Shown: in pieces, positions 14,135-22,549 of the stretch
Layout: each line of letters begins with the position of its first letter
Numbering within the stretch: position 1 is the stretch's first letter
Assembly: GCA_050942995.1 (NCBI GenBank)
Contig: JBMNOI010000050.1
Coordinates: forward strand, 1 to 25,956
Reading direction: 5' to 3'
DNA length: 25,956 nt
Source of the DNA: JBMNOI01 sp050942995
GTDB lineage: Bacteria; Chloroflexota; Anaerolineae; UBA1429
Made by a program: the position numbers and the translations under genes
Notes under the pieces: generated by a model
Databases searched by the model: none
What the model was told of the DNA's origin: nothing
What the model saw: only the letters and a program-made list of their open reading frames with translations

Positions 14135-16647
14135 TGCTTGCCGAGATTGCCATTCTGGCTCTGTGGTTGGCCGCGGCCGTCGCGCTCTATGGCGCAGTGG
14201 CCGCCGTTCTGGCCGTCCGGCGAAATCATACGGCGTGGGCTGCCAGCGCCCGGCATGCCGCCCACGCGGTGGCAGCGCTCCTGGTGCTGGATATCGCACT
14301 GCTCGCCGTCGCACTGTTGTTCAACCGGTTCGAGATCGACTATGTCTATCGGCACTCGAACCGGAACCTGCCCCTGTGGCTCAAGGTCTCGGCCGTATGG
14401 GCCGGGCAGGAGGGATCACTGCTGGTGTGGGCCGCGCTGCAAGGCGTTGTGGCCGCATGGGTGGCCGGTCGATCGGTGGACCGGCGGGATGCCTCCCGCC
14501 TCTGGTCGCTGGCCTTTCTCCATCTGCTGAGCCTGTTCTTTGTCGGCATGGTGCTGTTCGTCTCCAACCCGTTCACACAGAGTGTCCTCAGCCCGATCGA
14601 CGGCACCGGCCTGAATCCGCTGTTGCGCCATCCCGGCATGGTCTTTCATCCCCCGCTTTTGCTGGCGGGATATGTGGTGCTTTCGGCGCCCTTTGCCCTG
14701 GCGCTGGCGGCGCTCATCACCGGCGATGTGGACGGTTGGATCGAGCGGGTGCGCCCCTGGATACTGGTGGCCTGGCTCTGCCTGGGGTTGGGGCTGTTGC
14801 TGGGCGCGCGATGGGCCTATGACGTGCTGGGGTGGGGAGGATACTGGGGGTGGGACCCGGTGGAGAATGCCGGGCTCATGCCCTGGTTGACCGCGACGGC
14901 TCTGCTGCACGGCGGCATCATGCAGTCACGACGTCGCGGTATGCGTCTCTGGAATGTCATTCTGGCGGCGCTGTCTTTCTGGCTGGTCATATTCGGCACC
15001 TTTGCCACACGCAGCGGCGTCATCCAGTCGGTGCACGCCTATGCCCGCTCGAACCTGAGCACACCGTTCCTGATCCTCATGGCCCTCATCGGCGGCGCGA
15101 GTATGGTGGCGGTCGTCACCCGACGGGCGCTCTTGTTCGACCCCGATGATGCGCCTTATACCTGGCAGCAGTATGCCTTTGGCCTGACGCTGCTGCTTTT
15201 TCTCTCCCTCACCCTGTCGATCTGGATCGGGAGCGTATTGCCCACCCTCACCGAATGGGCCGGTATCGGACGGCTAGAGGCCGGGCCGGAATGGTTTGAC
15301 CGCGTCACCGGCCCCCAGTTCGCCGCCCTCTTGCTGGTGATGGGGGTCTGCCCGCTGGCAGGGACGACGGCGCGGGCGTTTGGCCGGCTGCGCCGCCGTG
15401 TTCCGGCCATCGTGGTGGGAGTGATACTGGCCTCACTGGGGGCGTGGCTGGTCGGCGTGGATGATCTGCGCGTGGTGGCGACGCTGGCTCTGGCGGGACT
15501 GGCCGGCGCCGCATTACTGGCCGAGTTGTGGGAGAGTGCGCGCCCCCGGGACGTGGACGGGCCGACGCGTCCGAGCGACCTCTTCCGCGCCATGGGACGT
15601 CGTCGCCGCTACTATGGGGCTCATCTGGTGCATCTGGGAGTCATCCTCATGGCGGTGGGTATCATCGGCACGCGCATGAACTCGTCCGAGTATCAGGTAG
15701 TGTTGACCGGAGGGCAGCCGCAGCGCCTGGGCGCTTATACCCTCATATATGAGGATCTGACCCGAGATGTTGCGCCTGCGGATCACGATACCTATCGCGC
15801 CACCGTGCAGGTCTACCATGATGGCGATTACCTCGTCACGCTCAGCCCCGAAATGCACCACTACGCCGCTCATACCCAGACGGTGGCCGTGCCGGCCATA
15901 CGCGTATCGGCGCGCGAGGATCTGTACCTGATTCTGGCCGGGTGGAATGACGCGGCCGATACGGCGACCTTTAAGGTGCATGTGAATCGACTGGTCAACT
16001 GGCTCTGGCTGGGCGGGCTGGTCGTGCTGGCGGGGGGAGCGCTGGCGGCCTGGCCGGCCCGGCACGCCGCCGAATCGTCGGCCTGGGCAAGGTGGCGTCT
16101 CCGGAACGTTCCGGGCTTTGCGGCGGGCGGCTTATTGCTTATCGGCGCCATGGTATCCATGTGGGGGGTGAGTCACGGCGCCCATGTGGAGCGCCTGCCC
16201 CGGCCACAGGCCGGCGTCGCGGCGCCCGATTTTAGCCTGTCGCTTCTGGACGGCTCGTCTTTTTCCCTCGCCGATGCCCGAGGCGAGGTGGTGGTTCTGA
16301 ACTTTTGGGCGAGCTGGTGTCCCACCTGTCTGGAATGGGCGCCTCTGTTGGACGAGATCTGGGAGGAGTATCGTCATCGTGGGGTGCGGTTGCTGGGGAT
16401 CGCTGTGACCGACGATATCGAGAGTGTGACGGCGGTGGCGGAACGCTCTATGCTGAGCTACCCGCTGGCGCTGGACGAGGCAGACGGGCGAATCACCCGC
16501 GTCTATGGCGTGACGGGGGTGCCGACCCTGGTCGTGATCGATGAAGAGGGGCGGGTGGCGTACCGTCGCAGCGGACACAGAGCCATTGCGCAGTTGCGGG
16601 CCGAACTGGATCGGCTGCTGAGCGCCGGGGGGAGCGACGCACCATGA
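14134..16647 (+). CDS. ccmF: CcmF-type cytochrome c haem lyase fused to a ResA/CcmG-like thioredoxin domain
   Basis: 837-residue fusion. Residues 1 to about 650 are CcmF, the multi-helix membrane synthetase that ligates haem to apocytochrome c. They include WAGQEGSLLVW, FHPPLLLAGYV, the WWD haem-handling motif WGGYWGWDPVEN (234-245) and FGTFATRSGVIQSVHAYA, and end in a typical final helix (LVNWLWLGGLVVLAGGALA). One further helix leads to a periplasmic thioredoxin fold at about 690-837. This has a WCPTC redox site (C729, C732), a VTGVPTLVVID cis-proline segment, and the leading APDFSLSLLDGSSFSL block of ResA/CcmG proteins, which reduce the apocytochrome CxxCH disulfide. The open frame is continuous across the junction. 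It starts on the last base of the ccmE stop and ends with a 4-nt ATGA overlap into the next gene. Confidence 0.93.
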   Translation: MLAEIAILALWLAAAVALYGAVAAVLAVRRNHTAWAASARHAAHAVAALLVLDIALLAVALLFNRFEIDYVYRHSNRNLPLWLKVSAVWAGQEGSLLVWAALQGVVAAWVAGRSVDRRDASRLWSLAFLHLLSLFFVGMVLFVSNPFTQSVLSPIDGTGLNPLLRHPGMVFHPPLLLAGYVVLSAPFALALAALITGDVDGWIERVRPWILVAWLCLGLGLLLGARWAYDVLGWGGYWGWDPVENAGLMPWLTATALLHGGIMQSRRRGMRLWNVILAALSFWLVIFGTFATRSGVIQSVHAYARSNLSTPFLILMALIGGASMVAVVTRRALLFDPDDAPYTWQQYAFGLTLLLFLSLTLSIWIGSVLPTLTEWAGIGRLEAGPEWFDRVTGPQFAALLLVMGVCPLAGTTARAFGRLRRRVPAIVVGVILASLGAWLVGVDDLRVVATLALAGLAGAALLAELWESARPRDVDGPTRPSDLFRAMGRRRRYYGAHLVHLGVILMAVGIIGTRMNSSEYQVVLTGGQPQRLGAYTLIYEDLTRDVAPADHDTYRATVQVYHDGDYLVTLSPEMHHYAAHTQTVAVPAIRVSAREDLYLILAGWNDAADTATFKVHVNRLVNWLWLGGLVVLAGGALAAWPARHAAESSAWARWRLRNVPGFAAGGLLLIGAMVSMWGVSHGAHVERLPRPQAGVAAPDFSLSLLDGSSFSLADARGEVVVLNFWASWCPTCLEWAPLLDEIWEEYRHRGVRLLGIAVTDDIESVTAVAERSMLSYPLALDEADGRITRVYGVTGVPTLVVIDEEGRVAYRRSGHRAIAQLRAELDRLLSAGGSDAP

Positions 16648-17990
16648 GCCTGGGTGCTATACTTGTCGGGCTGGGATTGCTGGCGGTCACGGTGGCCTAT
16701 GTGGCGCGCCCGTTTCGACGGCAGATTGATCCGGGCGGGGTGGTCGAGGCCTGGGCGGCCGAGGCTCGAGACGCCCTGCGCCGGGCGGGACGCCATCCCG
16801 GCGGCATCGTGCTGCTGTTGTCGATCCTGTCTGCCTTTACGTCGAGGCCCTTCAGCGTACAGGCTCAGTCGCCCCCCGGCGTGGTCGTAACGGGACGGGT
16901 CACCATGCTGACGGCGGATGCCGGGGTGCCCGTCGGTCTGGCGGTGCGGTTGCGGCGCTTTGTGGGTCCCCATGAACTCGAATCGATTCAGAGCGAGGTG
17001 GGGGATGACGGCGGCTATCACTTTGCCCCGCCGCCCCCCGGGCCCGATGAGGTCTATGTGGTGCAGGCCGATTATGCCGGCGTCAGTTACTTCTCCGAAC
17101 CCGTCGCAGCCGATGCGGAAGAGACAGAGCTGGTCATCCCCGTCTCTATCGCCGAGGTGACGGACGATCCGTCCGGATTGCGAATCCATGAGTTGCAGTG
17201 GGTGCTGGTGGCGACGCCGGAGCGGCTCTATGTGGCCGAATCGTACCTGATTGCCAATCGGAGCGATCGAACCTATGCGGGCCCTGCGCCGGGCGGTGTA
17301 ACCTTTGAACTGACGATCCCCGATGGAGCGACGGACGTTCGCCCGCTGAACGATTCTACCGGCGATCGGTATCGCATCGATGAGACGAGCATCGCCGATA
17401 CCTATCCGATCATGCCGGGCGAGGTGGGGGCGCAAGTGCAGATCAGCTATGCGCTGCCCTATCGAGACGGCATGGTGTTGACGCGCGAGATGCCGTTAGA
17501 TACAGAGGGCGTGTGGCTCATGCTGCCCGATCGAGGCGTGGCGCCCGTGGCGGCGGGACTGCGCCCCGGCGAACCGATCGAAACCGCCATGGGCATGGTG
17601 GATACATACGAACTGGACGGCCTCGCGGCGGGCGATCCATTGCGTGTTGCCCTCATCGGCGAACCGGTGGCGGCAGAAGATGCTACGGTGGATGGTATCA
17701 CCGACGATGCGGCGGGTGACGCCGAAAGGTTGCCCGTCAGGCGACATGCCCTGAACGAGTCGGTTTTGGGCGCTCTACTGCTGGCGGCGGCGCTGGTGAT
17801 CGCCTATATGATATGGGCCGGCGCGCCGGTCGGGCCGATTCCCGCACGACTGCAACCCCTGGTCGATGAGATCGCCGCGATGGATATCCGGGGGGAGCGG
17901 GAGGGGCATGTCGATCGGCTGCATCGCGCCGATCGGTTGAGCGCTCTGCGCCGTGAATTGCGTAACGAGGTCACGAATGAGGATGCTTGA
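16644..17990 (+). CDS. Membrane-anchored beta-sandwich protein in the ccm operon (CcmI/CcmH position)
   Basis: 448 residues. An N-terminal helix (LGAILVGLGLLAVTVAYVARPF) resembles the start of CcmI-type proteins. A second hydrophobic segment (about 54-66) ends in a signal-like AQA. A beta-sandwich of the carboxypeptidase-regulatory kind follows (VVVTGRVTMLTADAGVPVGL, then GGYHFAPPPPGPDEVYVVQA), then further beta-rich sequence to about 360. Near 372-393 is another membrane helix (LGALLLAAALVIAYMIWAG). The cytoplasmic tail (LQPLVDEIAAMDIRGEREGH, then RLSALRRELRNE) has the 'x-x-ID-x-x-x-G-x-x-D-x-x-R-x-x-L' look of the CcmI tail. No CxxC is present, so it is not CcmH. Its place between ccmF and ccmA implies a scaffold or apocytochrome-handling role, which is inference. 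It overlaps both neighbours. Confidence 0.78.
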   Translation: MSLGAILVGLGLLAVTVAYVARPFRRQIDPGGVVEAWAAEARDALRRAGRHPGGIVLLLSILSAFTSRPFSVQAQSPPGVVVTGRVTMLTADAGVPVGLAVRLRRFVGPHELESIQSEVGDDGGYHFAPPPPGPDEVYVVQADYAGVSYFSEPVAADAEETELVIPVSIAEVTDDPSGLRIHELQWVLVATPERLYVAESYLIANRSDRTYAGPAPGGVTFELTIPDGATDVRPLNDSTGDRYRIDETSIADTYPIMPGEVGAQVQISYALPYRDGMVLTREMPLDTEGVWLMLPDRGVAPVAAGLRPGEPIETAMGMVDTYELDGLAAGDPLRVALIGEPVAAEDATVDGITDDAAGDAERLPVRRHALNESVLGALLLAAALVIAYMIWAGAPVGPIPARLQPLVDEIAAMDIRGEREGHVDRLHRADRLSALRRELRNEVTNEDA

Positions 17991-18735
17991 AACGAGCCGG
18001 GGCGCTGCCAGTCTCGTCATCGATGATGTATCCAAATCGTTCGGCTCTCGCGTCGCTCTCTCGCACGTCAGTTTGACGGTCGAGGTGGGCGAACGGGTGG
18101 CGCTGGTGGGGCCCAACGGTGCGGGCAAGTCCACATTGCTACGCGTCGCGGCGCTGCTCACGCGCCCCGGTAGAGGTCGGGTGCGTATCGGAGGGCTGGA
18201 TGCGGCCCGCAGTGCGAGCCAGGCGAGACGGCAGATCGGCTATGTGGCGCATCGCGCGCTGCTATACGACGACCTGACCGGCCGACAGAACCTGCTGTTC
18301 TATGCCCGAATGTACGATGTGCCCGATGCGGGTTCGCGGGTGGACGAATTGCTCGATTGGGCGGGGCTCGCCGAGCGTGGCGACGATCTGGTGCGTGGAT
18401 ATTCGCGCGGGATGCAGCAACGGCTGACCATCGCCCGGGCGCTGATCCACAACCCCGGCGTGTTGTTGCTGGATGAGCCGCTGGCGGCGCTGGACCCCGA
18501 GGGGGTGACCCGGGTCGAGGGCCTGCTGCGCGAACTGGCCTCTGCCGGATGCGCGGTCCTGATGAGCACCCACGATCTGGAGCGGGTGACCGGCAGTGCC
18601 GGGCGGATGGTCGTGCTGGCCGGCGGGCGACTGCGCGCCGACCTTTTGCTGGACGGACTCACGACAGAGGATGTGGCGGCGCGTTATCGTTCGGCCATCG
18701 CCGCCGGGACGACGGATACATGGGATGAGGAGTAG
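17977..18735 (+). CDS. ccmA: Haem exporter ATPase CcmA
   Basis: 252-residue ATP-binding subunit of the CcmABC(D) complex, which uses ATP to release haem-loaded CcmE. Walker A GPNGAGKST is at 45-53, then the signature YSRGMQQRLTIAR, Walker B VLLLDEPLAALD and the H-loop STHDLE. Size and the short C-terminal tail fit CcmA. I chose ATG 17977 because GAGG lies 6 nt upstream; a second in-frame ATG follows at 17983. The start overlaps the preceding gene by 14 nt and the end overlaps ccmB, so the cluster is translationally coupled. Confidence 0.93.
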   Translation: MRMLETSRGAASLVIDDVSKSFGSRVALSHVSLTVEVGERVALVGPNGAGKSTLLRVAALLTRPGRGRVRIGGLDAARSASQARRQIGYVAHRALLYDDLTGRQNLLFYARMYDVPDAGSRVDELLDWAGLAERGDDLVRGYSRGMQQRLTIARALIHNPGVLLLDEPLAALDPEGVTRVEGLLRELASAGCAVLMSTHDLERVTGSAGRMVVLAGGRLRADLLLDGLTTEDVAARYRSAIAAGTTDTWDEE

Positions 18736-19408
18736 TCGCGGGGTGTTGCGCAAGGTCTGGATCATCGCCGCCAAAGATATCGCCGCCGAACTGCACACCC
18801 GCGAGGTGGTGGGAGCCATGCTTCTGTTTGCCGTGCTGGCGGCTCTTTTATTCAGCTTTGCGCTGGATCTGAGCGGCCCGCTGGCCCGGGCGGCGGCGCC
18901 CGGCGTGCTGTGGGTGACCGTCGCGCTGGCCGGCATGCTCGGGTTGGGGCGGTCGCTGGGGAGAGAGAAGCAGACCGGCTCTATCGACGGCCTGCGCCTG
19001 GCGCCCGTCGATCCGTCTCTGCTTCTGGCGGGCAAGGCGCTGGGGAACCTGATCTTTATTCTGGTGGTGGCAGGGGCTATGCTTCTGCTGCTCTCGGCGC
19101 TGTTCGGGGTGCCGATGGTGCGGTGGGATGTGCTGGTGGTCACGGGGGTGGGATTGATCGGCTATGCGTGCGTGGGCACGCTGCTGGCGGCCATGGTGGT
19201 CAATACCCGCGCTCAGGAGGTGATGCTGCCGGTCCTGTTGCTGCCGCTGGCCGTGCCGGTGCTGCTCCCGGCCGTACAGGCCACGGGCCAGTTGCTCGAC
19301 GGCGCCGCTCTGGCCGATGTCGGCGAATGGCTTCGGCTGCTGGTGGTGTACGATCTGGTGATCCTGGCCGTGGCACTGGTCACGTTCGAGTATGTGATCG
19401 AGGAGTAA
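18725..19408 (+). CDS. ccmB: Haem exporter membrane protein CcmB
   Basis: 227-residue membrane protein of the usual CcmB size with about six helices, including MLLFAVLAALLFSFALDL, LIFILVVAGAMLLLLSALFG and MLPVLLLPLAVPVLLPAVQA. The family segment LGRSLGREKQTGSIDGLRLA lies between helices two and three, and VRWDVLVV follows later. It forms the membrane part of CcmABC. ATG 18725 lies inside the end of ccmA (11-nt overlap). A GTG at 18743 with GAGGAG about 10 nt upstream is a plausible alternative start. A run of eight A follows the stop region before ccmC. Confidence 0.91.
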   Translation: MRSSRGVLRKVWIIAAKDIAAELHTREVVGAMLLFAVLAALLFSFALDLSGPLARAAAPGVLWVTVALAGMLGLGRSLGREKQTGSIDGLRLAPVDPSLLLAGKALGNLIFILVVAGAMLLLLSALFGVPMVRWDVLVVTGVGLIGYACVGTLLAAMVVNTRAQEVMLPVLLLPLAVPVLLPAVQATGQLLDGAALADVGEWLRLLVVYDLVILAVALVTFEYVIEE

Positions 19409-19414
19409 AAAAAA

Positions 19415-20155
19415 GTGGCGAGAAGTATGAAACAGGCCGCGATCCCTCGTCAGGCCGAGCGTCGAGCCGGTCGGCAAGAGGTTGTCGATATCGCGACGAC
19501 GGCACTCAGTGGGCTGGCGATGGTGGCGGCGCTGGCGATGGTGTTTCTGTATGCGCCGCGTGAGGCGGTGATGGGTGAGGTGCAGCGCATCTTTTACTTT
19601 CACGTCGCCTCGGCCTGGGTGGGATTTGTCGCGTTTGGCGTGACATGCGCGGGCAGCATCGCCTATCTGGCCGGTCGCCGACGCATCTGGGATGTGCTGG
19701 CGCTCTCTTCGGGGCAGGTGGGGCTGGCGTTCATGACCATGGCGGTGCTTACCGGGGCGCTGTGGGCGCGTCCGGTGTGGGGCGTATACTGGACGTGGGA
19801 GCCGCGCCTAACCATCTCGGCGATCCAGTTGCTGCTCTATCTGGCCTATGTGTCGCTGCGTAACGTCGTGGATGATCGCGACCGTGCGGCCCGCTTTGCG
19901 GCGGTGTATGGCATCATCGCCTTTGTCACCGTGCCCCTGTCCTGGTTTGCCATTCGCTGGTGGCGCACCATTCACCCCGATCTGTTCTCAGGCGGTGGGG
20001 GCATGGCCGTTACGCCCCCCATGTGGCACACTCTGCTGGTCTCCATCGTGGCATTCAGCCTGCTCTATGTGACGTTATTGAGGATGCGGATGCGCCTGCA
20101 GCAGGATGCGGAGCGACTGGAGGATCTGCGCGCAGAGCTGGATGCAGAGGTCTAG
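19415..20155 (+). CDS. ccmC: Haem-handling protein CcmC
   Basis: 246-residue membrane protein that binds haem and loads it on CcmE. It carries FYFHVASAWVGF with the first conserved haem-ligand histidine, the tryptophan-rich motif WGVYWTWEPRLT (aspartate of the common WD form replaced by glutamate), and WWRTIHPDLF with the second conserved histidine. Six helices are expected. The GTG at 19415 uses GAGGAG at the ccmB stop. An ATG at 19427 would remove four residues and is also possible. It is the last tightly packed gene of the operon; a 279-bp gap follows. Confidence 0.93.
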   Translation: MARSMKQAAIPRQAERRAGRQEVVDIATTALSGLAMVAALAMVFLYAPREAVMGEVQRIFYFHVASAWVGFVAFGVTCAGSIAYLAGRRRIWDVLALSSGQVGLAFMTMAVLTGALWARPVWGVYWTWEPRLTISAIQLLLYLAYVSLRNVVDDRDRAARFAAVYGIIAFVTVPLSWFAIRWWRTIHPDLFSGGGGMAVTPPMWHTLLVSIVAFSLLYVTLLRMRMRLQQDAERLEDLRAELDAEV

Positions 20156-20434
20156 TGTTCTTCGCCCGCCTTGTGCACTGTGCGGCATGCATTTGTTCGA
20201 TTGAGAAGCTATGCGTCCTCATGATCGGCATGTCCCGGTCTATTACGACGTGAGCAAAGGCTTCTTCATCCGATAGGCTCTGGCGCGCGGCGCGATTTTC
20301 GAGTAAAATAATTATGAATTACACGGCAGGCCCGCTTTTTCATTGTGCGCTTCCGTATCGGAGCGAGGACCGGTCTTTTCGGCGATGTCCAGACAGGCAG
20401 GCAAAAGGGTTCGTTTCAGAGAGGCGGTATAGAT
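20156..20434 (+). other. 279-bp gap between ccmC and the ccmD-like gene
   Basis: No gene is supported. An AT-rich patch (about 20297-20330, including GTAAAATAATTATGAATTAC) stands out from the GC-rich surroundings and might hold a promoter, but no good -35/-10 pair is visible. A small hairpin CGCTTCCG-TAT-CGGAGCG lies near 20348-20366 with a single bulge. No terminator after ccmC is seen, so read-through is possible. Confidence 0.4.
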
Positions 20435-20605
20435 ATGGATAACATGGCGTATTTAGTGGTGGCATATACCGTGTTCTGGGTGATTACCTTTGGTCTGGTG
20501 GGGGGCATGTGGATGCGCCAGAGGCGCATATCCCGCGAGATCAAACTATTAGAGCGGCGGGTTATCGTTCGGGACAGGGAGAGAGAACGCCGCCGGGACC
20601 GCTGA
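20435..20605 (+). CDS. ccmD: CcmD-like small membrane protein
   Basis: 56 residues: one N-terminal membrane helix (YLVVAYTVFWVITFGLVGG) followed by a strongly basic, coiled-coil-like tail (RQRRISREIKLLERR, then RDRERERRRDR). This is the layout of CcmD, the small subunit that holds CcmE to CcmABC, including the tyrosine-rich helix start and the RR/LL pattern after the membrane. The assignment rests on layout and context because CcmD sequences are poorly conserved. AGAGAGG lies about 11 nt before the ATG. A strong terminator follows. Confidence 0.72.
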   Translation: MDNMAYLVVAYTVFWVITFGLVGGMWMRQRRISREIKLLERRVIVRDRERERRRDR

Positions 20606-20612
20606 CGGTATA

Positions 20613-20645
20613 CGGGGGGCGGACCATTCGCCCTCCGTTTTTTTT
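20613..20645 (+). terminator. Terminator of the ccm locus
   Basis: CGGGGGGCG (20613-20621) pairs with CGCCCTCCG (20629-20637) with one G-U pair and a 7-nt loop, followed by eight T. It faces rightward only; the minus side has no T-run. Confidence 0.88.
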
Positions 20646-20661
20646 ATGGCGTATCGTGGGG

Positions 20662-21270
20662 TTACTCGCTTCGAGCCGGTGACAGGTGAAACAGCTTGTG
20701 GCCGAGGGCCCGGGCGGCCTCGATCACATCTGGCTGATGGACGATGCCGCCCGGATCGCCAGCGGCGCCGTGTACACAGCCCGCCACCCGTCCGCCCGAA
20801 GCCGTGGCGACGATGCGCAAGATGTGATAGCAATGGTAAAAACCGTTGCTCACCGGATCGGGGTCGGCATAAGTGACGGCAAGGCCTACAGGGCGCCCGG
20901 CCAGTGCTCTGGCGTGGTGGGTGCTCTGATATTCCCCCCAGGCGAACTGTCGGTCGAGTACCGTCTTCATCTCGACTGTGGGCGCCCAGGAGTAGATGGG
21001 CGTGGCCCAAAGGATGGCCGAGGCCGCCAGCATCTCGTCATAGACCCGTTGCATATCGTCCTGAATGACGCAGGGCTCGGGATCGGGATGGTCGGTCTTG
21101 CACCAATCACAGGCGTTGCAGGGCTGCAGGTCGAGGGAGGAAAGGGCGATCTGTCGGGACGTGCCCCCGGCCTCGTTGAATCCACGGCAGACCTCGGCGG
21201 CCAGCGTGTCGCTGTTCCCCCGGCGGCGCGGGCTGCCCAGCAGGCAGATGAGGGTCGGCGTCTCTGTCAC
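20662..21270 (-). CDS. Flavodoxin-fold NAD(P)H:FMN oxidoreductase, iron-sulfur flavoprotein-like
   Basis: 202-residue cytoplasmic flavoprotein. The N-terminus (LICLLGSPRRRGNSDTLAAE) is the FMN phosphate-binding loop of the NADPH-dependent FMN reductase family (GSPRxxGNT pattern). WATPIYSW matches the second flavin loop. Between them lies CNACDWC with a further Cys ten residues later (CX2CX2CX9C). Archaeal iron-sulfur flavoproteins use a compact cysteine motif at the same place to bind a 4Fe-4S cluster, so electron transfer between an FeS cluster and FMN is plausible. It starts at GTG 21270 with AAAGGAT upstream. It follows two dehydrogenase genes on the same strand and may recycle their reduced cofactor or serve an unrelated redox role. 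Confidence 0.85.
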   Translation of the reverse strand: MTETPTLICLLGSPRRRGNSDTLAAEVCRGFNEAGGTSRQIALSSLDLQPCNACDWCKTDHPDPEPCVIQDDMQRVYDEMLAASAILWATPIYSWAPTVEMKTVLDRQFAWGEYQSTHHARALAGRPVGLAVTYADPDPVSNGFYHCYHILRIVATASGGRVAGCVHGAAGDPGGIVHQPDVIEAARALGHKLFHLSPARSE

Positions 21271-21290
21271 GGTTGAGATCCTTTCATCGA

Positions 21291-21327
21291 CCGGGGTGAT
21301 GGAGCATCTTTTGCCCCATCACCCCGG
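21291..21327. repeat. 12-bp perfect inverted repeat between flavoprotein and oxidoreductase genes
   Basis: CCGGGGTGATGG (21291-21302) pairs with CCATCACCCCGG (21316-21327) around a 13-nt loop. No T-run follows on either strand. On the minus transcript it would form a stable intercistronic hairpin 20 nt before the flavoprotein start and close to its ribosome-binding site. Confidence 0.6.
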
Positions 21328-21386
21328 CTCTATGCCTTCAGTCGAAACGATGCGCTGTGCACTGACAGGCGGACTCTTCGAGGCGC

Positions 21387-22433
21387 TCAGCGCTTTTCGT
21401 TGTCGAACACCAGCCCGATCTCGCGCCGCCAGCGATCCAGGGTATCCATATTGCTCAGGGTATCGGCCCAGGTCATACAGGGGGGAGGCGCCTGACGATC
21501 GGCGATGTGCCGTGCGACGGTATCGGCCTCGATGGTATAGAGCGGCGCATCGGCCTCGACGATGATCTCCTCCGGCTCTTCCCGGTCGGCATGGTATACC
21601 AGAATCCGATTTTCGCGCTCACCGGGGAACCAGGGGTTGGGCAGCAGAATGTGCCCCTCCGAGCCCCAGATACGCAGGGTCGAATCGACGGCGACCTGGA
21701 TGCCACAGATAAGATTGGCCACAATGTCATCCGGGAAGCGCATCGCGGCCGTCGTCCATTCATCGACGCGGCTCTCGGGGTTGATGTGGGCCACGGCTTT
21801 GACCTCGACAGGGTCGGCGAAATCTTGGCCGATCGCCGCGCCGGCCACCAGACGAGTTATCGAGGCGGCGTAGCCGCCCACATCCATGATGCCACCCCCG
21901 GCGGCGGCGTTCTGCTGGCGGATGTTCTCGGGGCGGGCGCCGCGCATATTAAAGCTGAAATGTGCCTGAATCACCCGCACCTGGCCGATGACGCCCTCGC
22001 GCACCAGTTGGACCAGCCGCGCCGTCTGCGGGTGACAGCGGTACATGAACGCCTCCATGAGGAACACGTCATGGCGACGAACGACCTCTATGGCGTCGGC
22101 TGCCTCGGCGCGGTTTGTGGCCAGCGGCTTTTCGCAAAGGATATGCTTGCCCGCCTCGGCGCAGCGGATGATCCACTGGGCGTGGATGTGGTTGGGCAAC
22201 GCGATATATACCGCATCGATGTCCGGATCGGTCAGCAGTTCGTCGTATCCCGCGTAACGGCGGGGCGCGCCGAATTCCTCGCCAAAGGCCTCGGCCGATG
22301 CTGCGTTGCGGCTGGCGACCGCTACCAGTTGACCGGTGGTCGAGTGGGCCAGGGCGCGGGCAAAGGTGTGGGCGATGGTGCCGGTGCCCAGAATGCCCCA
22401 GGATAACTTTTGGGACTGTGCCTGATCACTCAT
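21387..22433 (-). CDS. Gfo/Idh/MocA family oxidoreductase
   Basis: 348-residue dehydrogenase. It begins MSDQAQSQKLSWGILGTGTI with the GxGxxA nucleotide loop. The catalytic motif is the full EKP form (CEKPLATN), and GGIMDVGGY corresponds to the DxGxY/H segment of the C-terminal sugar-binding domain. LMEAFMYRCHPQ matches glucose-fructose oxidoreductase, dihydrodiol and xylose dehydrogenase-like members. ATG 22433 is preceded by AAGGAGA at about 9 nt; an in-frame extension upstream to 22553 lacks conservation and overlaps the preceding gene. It lies 116 nt after the paralogous gene at 22550-23524, so the two are probably one operon. Confidence 0.9.
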   Translation of the reverse strand: MSDQAQSQKLSWGILGTGTIAHTFARALAHSTTGQLVAVASRNAASAEAFGEEFGAPRRYAGYDELLTDPDIDAVYIALPNHIHAQWIIRCAEAGKHILCEKPLATNRAEAADAIEVVRRHDVFLMEAFMYRCHPQTARLVQLVREGVIGQVRVIQAHFSFNMRGARPENIRQQNAAAGGGIMDVGGYAASITRLVAGAAIGQDFADPVEVKAVAHINPESRVDEWTTAAMRFPDDIVANLICGIQVAVDSTLRIWGSEGHILLPNPWFPGERENRILVYHADREEPEEIIVEADAPLYTIEADTVARHIADRQAPPPCMTWADTLSNMDTLDRWRREIGLVFDNEKR

Positions 22434-22549
22434 GTCATCGGGTCTCCTTATCTGCTCGTTCGGTTGACGGCGGCCCGCTCTATGGCATCGAGCCGCCAAT
22501 AGTCGCTTTCTGCAAGGGGCCGTGCCTGCCAGAGACGGTCCCTGCAGGC

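Noticed and set aside
20686..21276. Rightward frame opposite the flavoprotein gene
   Set aside because: The minus strand has the GSPRxxGN FMN loop and cysteine motif. The plus frame has no known features.
21291..21327. The 12-bp inverted repeat as a transcription terminator
   Set aside because: The stem is strong, but neither side has a T-run. It was kept as an intercistronic repeat.
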